From Procambarus clarkii (taxonomy: Eukaryota; Arthropoda; Malacostraca; Decapoda; Cambaridae): a stretch of DNA of 64,000 nt. The notes under the pieces are model-generated. The model saw only the letters and a list, made by a program, of their open reading frames with translations. It ran no database searches and was not told the origin of the DNA. Location of the stretch: positions 18,074,796 to 18,138,795 of the forward strand of contig NC_091152.1 of NCBI RefSeq assembly GCF_040958095.1. Reading direction: 5' to 3'. Each line of letters begins with the position of its first letter. Position 1 is the stretch's first letter. The position numbers were made by a program, and so were the translations under genes. Positions 1 to 10,626 of this stretch are shown in pieces.

Positions 1-8
1 ATATATAT

Positions 9-426
9 CGCCGGGAGGATTGTGTTGCAGAGTGACGCCGGGAGGATTGTGCTGCTGAGTGACGCCGGGAGGATTGTGTTGCAGAGTGACGCCGGGAGGA
101 TTGTGTTGCAGAGTGACGCCGGGAGGATTGTGTTGCAGAGTGACGCCGGGAGGATTGTGTTGCAGAGTGACGCCGGGAGGATTGTGTTGCAGAGTGACGC
201 CGGGAGGATTGTGCTGCTGAGTGAGGCCGGGGGCGGGGAGGATTGTGCTGCTGAGTGACGCCGGGAGGATTGTGTTGGTGAGTGACGCCGGGAGGATTGT
301 GTTGGTGAGTGACGCCGGGAGGATTGTGTTGCTGAGTGACGCCGGGAGGATTGTGCTGCTGAGTGACGCCGGGGGGAGGAGGATTGTGTTGCAGAGTGAC
401 GCCAGAGGGGGGGGAATGTGTTGCTG
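9..426. repeat. 27-bp minisatellite, about 15 copies
   Basis: Tandem copies of a 27-bp unit built on GCCGGGAGGATTGTG and GCAGAGTGAC. Variants swap the middle (TTGCAG, CTGCTG, TTGGTG), and G insertions accumulate after 220. The unit length is a multiple of three, so short ORFs with a nine-residue repeat (AGRIVLQSD) appear. They are repeat by-products, not genes. The array may continue left of the window. Confidence 0.95.
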
Positions 427-429
427 AGT

Positions 430-1145
430 GTGCATCATTTAATGAGTGCGGGGGGAGGCGCCAACATCACCTGTGACTGCTGAGTTACACTCAGAGGACC
501 GGGGGTGCCATCAGAGAGAGGTGGTGTGAGGGGTAGAGGAAGACCTTGAGCCACTGGGCGCCCAGGCGCGCCTCGCTACTCTCTCCTCTCCTCCTTACTG
601 CTACACCACTCCTCTAGTCACAATACCAGTATTATAGTCTCATGTAACTGATACCAAAGTTATAGACCAAATCACATAATTATATTTAATTGTTGTGGTG
701 CGAGAAAAAGGAAGTGGTGGCAACCCAGGAACCCAGAGAAGGTCCCAGCACCACCACTGGTGGCCCAGTGTTGGTGGTGGTGGTGGTGGGTGTGCTTCAC
801 TCCTCTCGGCCGTGTGCGGCCTGGCCCAGTTGTGAGGTATTATGTGTGAGGGAGTGAGGGAGGCAGGCCGGTGAGATAGGTCCTTACTGTCCTCTTGAAG
901 TCACCCAAGTGCTGTGGATATTACATATATTTTTTCTGGATACTGCGTGAAGGATTCCCACAATGGACTTTCTCTCTCTAAGGTGAGTGTTTCAGAGTAT
1001 TTAAGAGTGATCCAGAGTGGCACTCTCGGTACAAGTGTGCTTGTTAAGAGCACTACAAGTTATATTCCAAGTGTGTGGGAGCAAGAGAGTGCCAGACGAG
1101 GTCATTAAGGGCCGCGAATGACCCCATCTGGGACCAGAGAACAAG
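430..1145. other. Non-repetitive stretch without a recognisable gene
   Basis: Mostly unique sequence with a short GGTGGT run near 770-790. A 64-codon ORF (914-1108, +) contains an AAGGTGAGTG match to a 5' splice site at about 977-986, so a small first exon of a host gene is conceivable. I recognise no protein family and no supporting acceptor. I do not call a gene here. Confidence 0.4.
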
Positions 1146-1150
1146 TCACC

Positions 1151-1212
1151 TGGTTAGGTTAGGTTAGGCTAGCCTAGGCTAGGTTAGGCTAGCCTAGGCT
1201 AGGTTAGGCTAC
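1151..1212. repeat. Interstitial TTAGG-like telomeric motif
   Basis: Three perfect GGTTA/TTAGG units pass into a degenerate GGCTAGCCTA pattern repeated twice. CTAGCCTAGGCTAG in it is a perfect palindrome. TTAGG is the telomere repeat of most arthropods. Such short internal runs are common and do not indicate a chromosome end here. Confidence 0.75.
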
Positions 1213-1550
1213 TACCCTTATGACACACATGTTAATGTCGTCATGGCTGTCAAGCGTACACCACCTTGTTACGTCACGTGTCTGTCATTGACAACATCGA
1301 CCACGTGTGTGTGTCTACCTGTCATGTTGTACTTCATCTCAGTAAGGCACAGGTAAAGTGTCCATGGGTAAGGAATAGAGCGGGGACGTGTCCACTCAGC
1401 GTGTGACAGTCACACGGTGAGTGGGGGACTGTCAGTCTGGTCGTTACGGCTACTGACTGTTGAACAGCTTGATTCAGGAGATGTTAAGTTGGGGCGGGTT
1501 GTGGTGTGCCCACTCTCGTTACTGTTGACCGCTTTCCTGCGTCTGGCGAG
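1213..1550. other. Unique spacer, nothing recognised
   Basis: No domain, RNA gene or repeat is recognisable. It lies between the TTAGG-like tract and the pyrimidine-rich minisatellite. Confidence 0.4.
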
Positions 1551-2577
1551 CACTCTCTCTCTCTCCACCCCTGCCACTCTCTCTCTCTCTCCACCCCTGC
1601 CACTCTCTCTCCACCCGTGCCACACACTCTCTCTCTCTACCCCTGCCACACTCTCTCTCTCCACCCCTGCCACTCTCTCTCTCTCTCTCCACCCCTGCCA
1701 CTCTCTCTCTCTCTCCACCCCTGCCACACTCTCTCTCTCTCCACCCCTGCCACACTCTCTCTCTCTCCACCCCTGCCACACTCTCTCTCTCTCCACCCCT
1801 GCCACACTCTCTCTCTCTCCACCCCTGCCACACTCTCTCTCTCTCCACCCCTGCCACACTCTCTCTCTCTACCCCTGCCACACACACTCCACCCCTGCCA
1901 CACTCTCTCTCTCCACCCCTGCCACACTCTCTCTCTCTCTCCACCCCTGCCACACTCTCTCTCTCTACCCCTGCCACACTCTCTCTCTCTCCACCCCTGC
2001 CCCACACTCTCTCTCTCCACCCCTGCCACACTCTCTCTCTCTCCACCCCTGCCACACTCTCTCTCTCTACCCCTGCCACACACACTCCACCCCTGCCACA
2101 CTCTCTCTCTCCACCCCTGCCACACTCTCTCTCTCTCCACCCCTGCCACACTCTCTCTACCCCTGCCACACTCTCTCTCTCCACCCCTGCCACACTCTCT
2201 CTCCACCCCTGCCACACTCTCTCTCTCTCCACCCCTGCCACACACTCTCTCTCTCCACCCCTGCCACACTCTCTCTCTCTCCACCCCTGCCACACTCTCT
2301 CTCTCTCCACCCCTGCCACACTCTCTCTCTCTCCACCCCTGCCACACTCTCTCTCTCTCCACCCCTGCCACACTCTCTCTCTCTCCACCCCTGCCACACT
2401 CTCTCTCTCTCCACCCCTGCCACACTCTCTCTCTCTCCACCCCTGCCACACTCTCTCTCTCTCCACCCCTGCCACACTCTCTCTCTCTCCACCCCTGCCA
2501 CACTCTCTCTCTCTCCACCCCTGCCACACTCTCTCTCTCTCCACCCCTGCCACACACACTCCACCCCCTGCCACACA
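1551..2577. repeat. CT-rich minisatellite, about 26-bp unit, about 40 copies
   Basis: The units are CCACCCCTGCCACA followed by a variable (CT)n run of 3-8 repeats. The (CT)n length gives most of the length variation between units. Stop codons are absent from several frames on both strands, which produces overlapping 300-390 codon ORFs of low complexity. The near-complete purine/pyrimidine asymmetry makes triplex formation possible. Confidence 0.95.
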
Positions 2578-2774
2578 GTGTGGTAACGTGTACCAAGAGA
2601 GCAACAAGAGAACTACCTCTCCGGTACCCATAATATTATACTGTTGTCAGACAATGGTGTCAGTGAGATCAGTGAGAGTGACTTCACTCTCTGCCAGAGT
2701 GGTGAGTGGCGCCCCACTACTGACCGGCGACCAGTTGGTGAACTGTAGCTGCCTTGATCCTCGCTATGAGGCCG

Positions 2775-2870
2775 TGTACTGTGCACCAGGCTTTGTACTG
2801 TGCACCAGGCTTTGTACTGTGCACCAGGCTTTGTACTGTGCACCAGGCAATATACTGTGCACCAGACAGA
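2775..2870. repeat. 19-bp tandem repeat, 5 copies
   Basis: Five head-to-tail copies of TTTGTACTGTGCACCAGGC. The last two copies are diverged. Confidence 0.9.
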
Positions 2871-2952
2871 GTTAGCAGAGAAGAATGAGCAGTGGAGGCG
2901 CTGGTGTAGAGAGCTGCACAAGACTGGGGCCGGCTCTACCCGGCCCGCCGCC

Positions 2953-3677
2953 CCACCTGTGTCCGGGGGGACACAGGTGGGGCGGGGGGACGTCCCCCTG
3001 TGTCCGAGGGGACACAGGTGGGGCGGGGGGACGTCCCCCTGTGTCCGGGAGGGACACAGGTGGTGCGGGGGGACGTCCCCCTGTGTCCGGGGGGACACAG
3101 GTGGGGCGGGGGGACGTCCACCTGTGTCCGGGGGGACACAGGTGGTGCGGGGGGACGTCCCCCTGTGTCCGGGGGGACACAGGTTGTGCGGGGGGACGTC
3201 CCCCTGTGTCCGGGGGGACACAGGTGGTGCGGGGGGACGTCCCCCTGTGTCCGGGGGGACACAGGTGGTGCGGGGGGACGTCCCCCTGTGTCCGGGGGGA
3301 CACAGGTGGTGAGGGGGGACGTCCCCCTGTGTCCGGGGGGACACAGGTGGGGCGGGGGGACGTCCCCCTGTGTCCGGGGGGACACAGGTGGTGCGGGGGG
3401 ACGTCCCCCTGTGTCCGGGGGGACACAGGTGGTGCGGGGGGACGTCCCCCTGTGTCCGGGGGGACACAGGTGGTGCGGGGGGACGTCCCCCTGTGTCCGG
3501 GGGGACACAGGTGGTGCGGGGGGACGTCCCCCTGTGTCCGGGGGGACACAGGTGGTGCGGGGGGACGTCCCCCTGTGTCCGGGGGGACACAGGTGGTGCG
3601 GGGGGACGTCCCCCTGTGTCCCCCCGGACACAGGTGAGGCGGCGGGACGTCCCCCTGTGTCCGGGGGACACAGGGAC
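2953..3677. repeat. 41-bp self-complementary minisatellite, about 17 copies
   Basis: Each unit carries the perfect palindrome GGGGGACGTCCCCC and the inverted pair CCTGTGTCC/GGACACAGG, separated by a short G-rich spacer. Copies are nearly identical, and the main variable site is GGTGGTGCGG versus GGTGGGGCGG. Several strands and frames lack stop codons, giving 250-400 codon ORFs that are artefacts. Confidence 0.95.
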
Positions 3678-3950
3678 GTGTGGAGGACAATCCCAGGTGT
3701 GACAGCCAATCGAGACGGCTTTGACACAGTGCTGGGAGCAGGTGTGGACCATCTCCTTCCGGATCAGATAAATGGCTGTCAACTGGTGCGGAAGGCTGCA
3801 CTCACGGTACTTGGTGACACCTTGATGCAACATTCACGGTACTTGGTGACTGCTAGATGTAACACTGACGCCTTCTGTATGTAATGAGTTTCATCTCCCT
3901 GCCCCCGCCTTCCCCCGCCCTCCGCACCACCACTACCCACCACTACCCAG
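3678..3950. other. Spacer with a short direct repeat
   Basis: A roughly 30-bp segment containing TCACGGTACTTGGTGAC occurs twice, at about 3803 and 3835. Nothing else is recognised before the LINE fragment. Confidence 0.4.
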
Positions 3951-4374
3951 CACACGTATGGCCTGTAATCCGTACTGTGATCTTAATGATCCGTCTACAG
4001 GCGTACATTGGCCAAGAATAAGGGGATGTGTCGATACCTGTGGGGTGGGAGGTATTATCCGATACAAAGGTCTACGTTGTGTTTACCAAAGTTGCGAGGA
4101 GGGATTGTTACATCCTAAGGCGTTGGCGATATTTTTTGTCACGTTTAGGAAGGTGCTATTGGAGAAGGACGGTGTGTTCTCTCTGGGGTTATATTTGTGT
4201 GCGAGACGTGTTAACTCTCTGTTGAGATGCCTTTGTGTAGGAAGAATGCGTCTCTCTCTCTCGCCTCGGTTTTATACTTGTGCAATTGATGTCCTTCAGA
4301 GGCTTTGTCGTGTGGAGGGGTTCTGGCTTTTTACATGTCGGAAGGTGTATGAGGAATTGAGTCCTTTCGTCGCC

Positions 4375-4583
4375 CCTGCTGTAGAGATTGATTGATTGAT
4401 GAAGATTAAGCCACCCAAGAGGTGGCACGGGCATGAATAGCCCGTAAGTGGTGGCCCTTTTGAGCCATTACCAGTATCAAAAGATGATACTGGAGATCTG
4501 TGGAGGCGCAACTGCACCCTGCGTGACGGGAGATGTCTCCCGGACCAAGTGGTGACCAAATGGTGGTGAGACCTGCTGTAGAG
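4375..4583 (-). mobile_element. SINE-like insertion with 12-bp target duplication
   Basis: CCTGCTGTAGAG occurs at 4375-4386 and again at 4572-4583, flanking a 185-bp insert (4387-4571). The insert begins with an ATTG run, which on the minus strand is a 3' tail of the form (CAAT)n, so the element lies in reverse orientation. It includes the hairpin ACGGGC/GCCCGT and the repeated text ATGATACTGG. I recognise the tail region as a repeat dispersed in decapods. I see no clear A and B box. The insertion interrupts the LINE ORF around it. Confidence 0.75.
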
Positions 4584-4970
4584 GACGCGTCTCCTCATTT
4601 TGAGGTGTGGATGCTCCTCTCTTTGGATGGAGGTGTGGCGAACGGCCCATTTGAAGTTCCTTTAGCTCTATCGCAGAGAGAAATCCTGTATCAGTATTTA
4701 CAAGAGTCGTTGGCGACTAACGAGCGTCTGCTGCTGATGGCGGGGATTAAGGATCATGCCGGATGTGACCTTTGTGAGCGGCTGGAGAACGTATTTCATC
4801 TGTTTTATTTTTACTCAGTTCGGTCGAGGTTGAGGGATTGGATGACTGGGACGATTGTGCGTTCGTGCGTCGTGTTACTCCTTTACGCATATTGATGTTT
4901 GGTGTTGAGGCTCGTTGTAACAGGGTCCGCAATACTGTATTTTGGGTTTTATCGGGTTATCTTTATTGCA

Positions 4971-5249
4971 GTCTCCGTGGTGTAGTGGTAAGACACTCGC
5001 CTGGCGTTCCGCGAGCGCTATGTCATGGGTTCGTATCCTGGCCGGGGAGGATTTACTTGGCGCAAATCCTTAACTGTAGCCTCTGTTTAACGCAACAGTA
5101 AAATGTGTACTTGGTTGTAACAAGGATTCTTCGCGGCGGGGATCGTATTCCAGGGACCTGCCCGAAACGCTACGCGTACTAGTGGCTCTACAAGAATGTA
5201 ACAACTCTTGTATATATCTCAAAAAAAAAAAAATAAAAAAAAAAAAAAT
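4971..5249 (+). mobile_element. tRNA-derived SINE with A-rich tail
   Basis: The first 75 bases are tRNA-like. An A box TGGTGTAGTGG at 4978-4988 and a B box GGTTCGTATCC at 5028-5038 sit 50 bp apart, the usual spacing for a pol III internal promoter. A body unrelated to tRNA follows, and the copy ends in an A-rich tail at 5221-5249. It splits the LINE ORF between LSGYLYC and CVWVGRREGG. A clear target duplication is not visible beyond a few bases (ATTG). Confidence 0.8.
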
Positions 5250-5409
5250 TGTGTGTGGGTTGGGAGGCGGGAGGGAGGGAGGTACAATGTGGATAGAAGG
5301 CTGGGGTTTGGAAGGTCGGTTACGTTACTCGAGTTGGGAATTGTGTTGGATGCTTGGGGGGAGGGATTGGTGGAGCATTTTACTGATAACTATGTGCATT
5401 GAGGGTAGT

Positions 5410-5934
<525 letters not shown>

Positions 5935-5939
5935 CACGC

Positions 5940-6640
5940 TGGGATTGCGCACGCCATGACTCTATTCGTGCGCCTTCCATTAATGCTGTGTTAAGGTTTG
6001 TGTGACAACACTGTGTGTGTGCAACTGCACAGCAGTATGGTGGTACTGTGCCTGGGTACCATACGGATGTATGTGGTACTGTAGATTGGAACAATGTGGA
6101 TGTGTGTGAATTTGTCTGTTGTATAGTTTAATGGTTTCATAACATGTCCTGTCCCAATGTTGTGCTTCCCTGTTCTTCCAGTTGCTGGGTAGTTACCGGC
6201 AATTAAATGCATGTGTAAGTTACGGGGCGCTGTGCCCCCCCCCCCCTTCCCTGCGGCATTGTTTCCAGTGGAGGGATGTTTGTGTTGTATGGTCACTTGG
6301 ATTCAACATTTTTCTCCGGGTTGGGCGTGTAATGTACGTCTCTCTCATGTTGGATTATGGGTCCGGTTTTATGCTGGCCTTCCAATGTATATTTGTAGAC
6401 TTTGAGCTAAAATGTGTTCCGTTTTAGGGACTTATCATTTGTGTAATTATTTTAACTTTTCTACTGTTCATTGTCCCAGGTTTGGGTGGTGTGAGGTAGC
6501 TATGTATGGCTAGGGTTGATGTATATTTATTTTGTAAATACTTTTCTAAGCAGTCAAGTGCTGTAACTGTGTGTTTTAAAACTGTACTTGTTATCTTGTT
6601 CAGGGGCTTCGAGACTTTTGCTTTGCTGAATGTGTTGCAG
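5940..6640. other. Unique spacer, nothing recognised
   Basis: T/G-rich sequence with no domain-bearing ORF, RNA gene or array. Confidence 0.35.
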
Positions 6641-6748
6641 TGTTAACATCCAGCCCGTCCTCCAGACACAGACCTAAAAGTGATAACATGCACCCACCAG
6701 ATCCTGAATTTATGAATAGGAAACATTTTACACACGCCTCGCATCTCA

Positions 6749-7415
6749 ACCCGTCCTCGACCCAAGTCCATTCCATCCAGCGGTCGACCCCACAGACGTA
6801 TTCATCAATTTTAACATGCTGTCCATACAAAACAGGAATTTTCTCAAATATAAATTAATATTATAATATATTAGCATATTGTGCATATATAGGTTAGGTT
6901 AGGTTAGGTGTTTAGGTTCTGTTGGCGATTATTTGTATTTGTAGTACGTGGGTGAAGCATTTACAGCGTTGTGGTTCGAACACCAGTCGTCAGTGAAGCA
7001 CTTGTTCCGGAAGTGTTTGAACAAAATAAATTGTGAATCTGTGTAAACCGTTTTTCATTCATTAACATGGGTTTGGCGGGTACATGGAATTACCTTTAGG
7101 TCTTTGTTTGGAGGACGGGCTGCACAACTGATGACGTCCGAACACTTCCGGAACAAGTGCTTCACTGACGACTTGTGTTCGAACCACAACGCTATAAATG
7201 CTTCACCCACGTACTACAAACACAAATAATCGCCAACAGAACCTAAACACCTAACCTAACCTATGCCTATATATACACAATATGCTAATATATTATAATA
7301 TTAATTTATATTTGAGAAAATTCCTGTTTCGTGTGGACAGCATGTTAAAATTGATGAATGCGTCTGTGGGGTCGGCCGCTGGATGGAATGGACTTGGGTC
7401 GAGGACGGGTTGTAA
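6749..7415. repeat. Large imperfect inverted repeat (arms about 270 bp)
   Basis: The left arm (6749-7022, starting CAACCCGTCCTCGACC) reappears as its reverse complement at 7138-7415, with about 115 bp between the arms. Shared blocks include the AT-rich core around ATTAATATTATAATATATTA, the tract read as TAGGTTAGG, and ACTTCCGGAACAAGTGCTTC. A further short match pairs CAGCCCGTCCTCC (about 6652) with GGAGGACGGGCTG (about 7111). This may be a foldback element or two head-to-head copies of a dispersed repeat. Confidence 0.8.
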
Positions 7416-7499
7416 CTAAAGTTTCCTTTATTTAATATTTTTTCTTATTATTGTATATTTCATGTTTGTATGTTTTGTATTATGTGTATGTTTTTCTAT

Positions 7500-7786
7500 T
7501 GAGTATATCCGGCCTTTTGAGTATATCCGGCCTTTTGAGTATATCCGGCCTTTTGAGTATATCCGGCCTTTTGAGTATATCCGGCCTTTTGAGTATATCC
7601 GGCCTTTTGAGTATATCCGGCCTTTTGAGTATATCCGGCCTTTTGAGTATATCCGGCCTTTTGAGTATATCCGGCCTTTTGAGTATATCCGGCCTTTTGA
7701 GTATATCCGGCCTTTTGAGTATATCCGGCCTTTTGAGTATATCCGGCCTTTTGAGTATATCCGGCCTTTTGAGTATATCCGGCCTT
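7500..7786. repeat. 18-bp minisatellite, 16 copies
   Basis: Sixteen almost identical copies of GAGTATATCCGGCCTTTT. Because the unit is a multiple of three, three frames stay open as six-residue repeats, for example EYIRPF. They are artefacts. Confidence 0.98.
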
Positions 7787-7893
7787 GAGGTGTGTATGAC
7801 TTTTGTATGTTCTTCGTGGGGGGGGGGGCATGTTTAATATTATATTGAACTGTTTTCATGTGTTCTATGTGTTCTGTACATGTTTTACCCTCC

Positions 7894-8080
7894 AAACACA
7901 CACCGAAACTACGACGTTGGTACAACGTTCGAACAAGTTTTAACACCTAACCAGTTATAACAACCAATATATCAAATTGTAACAACATTCGAATACGTCA
8001 TAAACACGTTAAGCCAAGATGTAACAACTTTATTACAAGTTGTTACAAGCGGAAAATAGAGACAGTTTCGGTTTGTGTTT
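7894..8080. mobile_element. MITE-like element, copy 1
   Basis: 187 bp bounded by AAACACACACCGAAACT (7894-7910) and AGTTTCGGTTTGTGTTT (8064-8080). These are inverted with 16 of 17 bases matching. The interior is AT-rich and non-coding, with several AACGTT- and GTTGTAACA-like blocks and a local ACAACTT/AAGTTGT hairpin. A second copy of the same length class lies at 49486-49675. Both copies are followed by CCAGGGA, so the true end may be a few bases further out. The superfamily is not determined. Confidence 0.75.
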
Positions 8081-8187
8081 CCAGGGATAGGCGCTCGGGG
8101 ATACGTCTTCCTCTTGAGTTGTGTTCAGTTATGTTCCACCAACGTAGAGCTTATTCCTAAGTCCTGTCGTTGTCTTTCTGTGGTGAG

Positions 8188-8432
8188 GGAGGTTATCTTG
8201 AGATGATTCGGGGCTTTAGTGTCCCCGCGGCCCGGTCCTCGCCAGGCCTCCACCCCCAGGAAGCAGCCCGTGACAGCTGACTAACACCCAGGTACCTATT
8301 TTACTGCTAGGTAACAGGGGGCATAGGGTGAAAGAAACTCTGCCCATTGTTTCTCGCCGGCGCCCGAGATCGACCCCGGGATCACAGGATCACAAGTCCA
8401 GCGTGCTGTCCGCTCGGCCGACCGGCTCCCCA
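8188..8432 (-). mobile_element. tRNA-headed SINE, Ser/Leu-like head, reverse orientation
   Basis: Read on the minus strand, this has a tRNA-like head with GGCCGAGCGG and a B-box region, then the body with CCTGTTACCTAGCAGTAAAA and CTGTCACGGGCTGCTTCC, then a tail of the AATCATCTCAAGATAACC type. It is the same subtype as the plus-strand copy at 54253-54500. The body, but not the head, matches the SINE at 10625-10795. The tail is at the low-coordinate end. Confidence 0.85.
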
Positions 8433-8639
8433 TGGGAAGGGCTATTTAGTCACCTGTTTTGTATGTTTATTGGGGATTTATGTGCGTGCTCTGGCTCACT
8501 GTGTACTGGCGCTCCAGTACCTGTGTCTATATTGTGTTTGTGTTTTATAAGTAGAAAAGTGTTGTGGGAGGCGGGCAGGAAGTGGCTGAGGGAGTGTAGC
8601 TGTGTCGTCCAGAGGTAAACACTGCCGCCCTGGTTCACG

Positions 8640-8778
8640 CCCCCCCCTCACTCTCCCCTATACCCCCCCCCTCACTCTCCTCTATACCCCCACCTTCGCT
8701 CTCCCCTATACCCCCCCCCTCGCTCTCCCCTATACCCCCCCTCGCTCTCCCCTATACCCCCCCTCGCTCTCCCCTTTC
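8640..8778. repeat. C-rich tandem repeat, about 22-bp unit, 6 copies
   Basis: Copies of ACCCCCCCTCGCTCTCCCCT with variable C-run length and a CACT/CGCT variant. Confidence 0.85.
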
Positions 8779-8836
8779 CCACTGTTCCACTTGGCTGTCT
8801 GCCACTCTCTTTTGTTCCTGCTTGTTCTTGCCTCCT

Positions 8837-9253
8837 CGGGCCGTGTGGCCCCCATGGTCTTGTGGCCCCCCATGGCCGTGTGGCCCCCATGGCCGTGTGG
8901 CCCCCCATGGCCGTGTGGCCCCCCATGGTCGTGTGGCCCCCCCCATGGTCGTGTGGCCCCCCTCATGGTCGTGTGGCCCCCCATGGTCGAGTGCCGCCCC
9001 CCATGGTCGTGTGGCCCCCCATGGTCGTGTGGCCCCCCCATGGCCGTGTGGCCCCCCCCATGGTCGTGTGGCCCCCCTCATGGTCGAGTGCCGCCCCCAT
9101 GGTCGAGTGCCGCCCCCCCATGGTCGTGTGGCCCCCCCATGGCCGTGTGGCCCCCCCCCCATGGTCGTGTGGCCCCCCATGGTCGAGTGCCGCCCCCCAT
9201 GGTCGTGTTGCCCCCCCCCCATGGTCGAGTGGCCCCCAATGGTCGTGTGGCCA
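8837..9253. repeat. About 19-20-bp minisatellite, about 21 copies
   Basis: The unit is built on CCCCATGGTCGTGTGG with variable C runs. CCATGG is palindromic. Variants read GGCCGTG, GGTCGTG and GGTCGAGTGCCG. Open frames on both strands are artefacts. Confidence 0.92.
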
Positions 9254-9326
9254 TGGGGGCCCCATGGATGCTCGCTCAGGGGAACCACGGACAGGGAAAC
9301 ACTTGCTCTCTGTACCTAAAACGGTG

Positions 9327-9478
9327 GGGTGAGGGAGGGAGGGTCTGGGTTGTGGGAGGGAGGGAGGGAGGGTCTGGGTTGTGGGAGGGAGGGAGGGAGG
9401 GTCTGGGTTGTGGGAGGGAGGGAGGGAGGGAGGGTCTGGGTTGTGGGAGGGAGGGTCTGGGTTGTGGGAGGGAAGGAG
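9327..9478. repeat. GGGA-rich tandem repeat with quadruplex potential
   Basis: Five copies of (GGGA)n followed by GGGTCTGGGTTGTGGGAGG. Each block contains four or more GGG runs separated by 1-4 bases, which satisfies the usual G-quadruplex pattern on the plus strand. Confidence 0.9.
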
Positions 9479-9552
9479 GAGTTACCTCCACTTTCTTATC
9501 CTGAAGTCCTTTCCAGTAAGGACCCCAAGATTGACGTGTTGATGTGTCTCTC

Positions 9553-9565
9553 CCCCCCCCCCCCC

Positions 9566-9648
<83 letters not shown>

Positions 9649-9823
9649 CTCTGTCTCTCTGTCTCTCTGTCTCTCTGTGTCTGTGTCTCTCTGTCTCTGT
9701 CTGTGTCTCTGTGTCTCTGTCTCTCTCTGTCTCTCTGTGTCTGTCTCTGTGTCTCTCTGTCTCTGTGTCTCTGTGTCTCTGTGTCTCTGTGTCTCTGTGT
9801 CTCTCTGTCTGTCTCTCTGCCAC
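9553..9823. repeat. Compound (CT)n / CTCTGTGT microsatellite
   Basis: A poly-C start, then a (CT)n run to about 9645, then an irregular mix of CTCTGT and GTCT units. Both strands remain open in several frames. Confidence 0.95.
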
Positions 9824-10485
9824 GTCCGTCTAGGCCTCCTGCAGTGTCCTTGGTAATTGTGCCCCTCCCCCCCAACCCGTCCTTCTGTCTCACAACCGTT
9901 ATGATTTGCATTAGTACGTTGTTGTTGGTCTGTCTGTCGAGTACAACACTGTACATGCGGGTACAACTCTTGCCGGAGTGTTGTGTAGGCCTGCAACACA
10001 CACGTCGGGGGTGTTGTGTAGGCCTACAACACTCACACAACCCGGGTTGTTGTCATACATATTATGAAACTTGCTCTAACATAATCTTTCAACCCCCTGG
10101 GGGCCCGCAGGAGGGGGGGAGCCGGGGGCCCGCCGGGGGTGGAGGGGTCTTGGGGCGTCCGGCGAGGGGGGGGCCGGGGGCCCGGCGACTCATCGTCTGG
10201 TGTTGGTGTAGTCAACACGTCATCATCAACTCATCGTCTACACTGCTAACATTGAGACAATGTTAGCTCAGAGGCCCTCAACACTTCCTGGTGTGAGAGT
10301 TAACTCAGTTCTGGAATGATTTTTTGCCGCTCTGTGATAGACTTTCTCCAACGTTGATGTCTGCCCTTTAGAAAACGAGGCGCTGGGATTCACAAGGAGG
10401 GCGCACCAGGGACTTGTACTGTTGGATAACTACCTGGTGGTTCAGATAGTCATAGGTTCGTTTGACTAGTCCTAGTGTTTACTAG
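9824..10485. other. Spacer with short palindromes and a G-rich tract
   Basis: TGTTGTGTAGGCCT occurs twice (about 9981 and 10013), the second time followed by its near complement ACAACACT. A G-rich tract lies at about 10098-10185. A perfect 23-bp hairpin (GCTAACATTG, AGA, CAATGTTAGC) lies at 10245-10267. No gene is recognised. Confidence 0.5.
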
Positions 10486-10487
10486 TT

Positions 10488-10570
10488 GTGTTACTAGTTG
10501 TGTTTTTGCGGGGGTTGAGCTTTGCTCTTTCGGCCCGCCTCTCAACTGTCAATCAACTGTTTACTAACTA
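10488..10570 (-). mobile_element. LINE 3' UTR fragment
   Basis: Minus-strand match to the 3' tail shared by the LINE copies at 10820-11275 and 22125-23405. The blocks are TTGATTGACAGTTGAGAGGC and CAACCCCCGCAAA. It lies directly before a (CA)n run and a SINE. Confidence 0.55.
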
Positions 10571-10582
10571 CTTTTTTTTTCC

Positions 10583-10588
<6 letters not shown>

Positions 10589-10622
<34 letters not shown>
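10589..10622. repeat. (CA)n microsatellite
   Basis: About 17 uninterrupted AC repeats. They sit where the tail of the adjacent reverse-oriented SINE would be expected. Confidence 0.95.

Positions 10623-10624
<2 letters not shown>

Positions 10625-10626
<2 letters not shown>

Larger units (their letters stand above)
3958..5402 (+). pseudogene. LINE ORF2 C-terminal fragment split by two SINEs
   Basis: Three open pieces read as one decayed LINE ORF2 C-terminus. The first (3958-4386) ends in LSPFVAPAVE, and the same frame resumes after the first SINE as EDASPHFEVW (from about 4581). The second piece carries a CDLCERLENVFHLFYF motif, the Cys-rich tail typical of L1/Tx1-type LINE proteins. One frame change is needed near 4860. 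It then reads to LSGYLYC at 4970 and continues after the second SINE as CVWVGRREGG to a stop at 5402. The Tx1/L1 assignment is from memory of the family. No RT catalytic motif is present, so this is a 5'-truncated, inactive copy. Confidence 0.6.

Noticed and set aside
914..1108. Small ORF with an internal GTGAGT donor as a host first exon
   Set aside because: No recognisable protein family, no acceptor and no second exon in view. A single donor match is expected by chance.
1151..1212. Chromosome end or telomere
   Set aside because: Only three clean TTAGG units, embedded in other sequence. Similar short runs occur at 6890 and 7250 within an inverted repeat.
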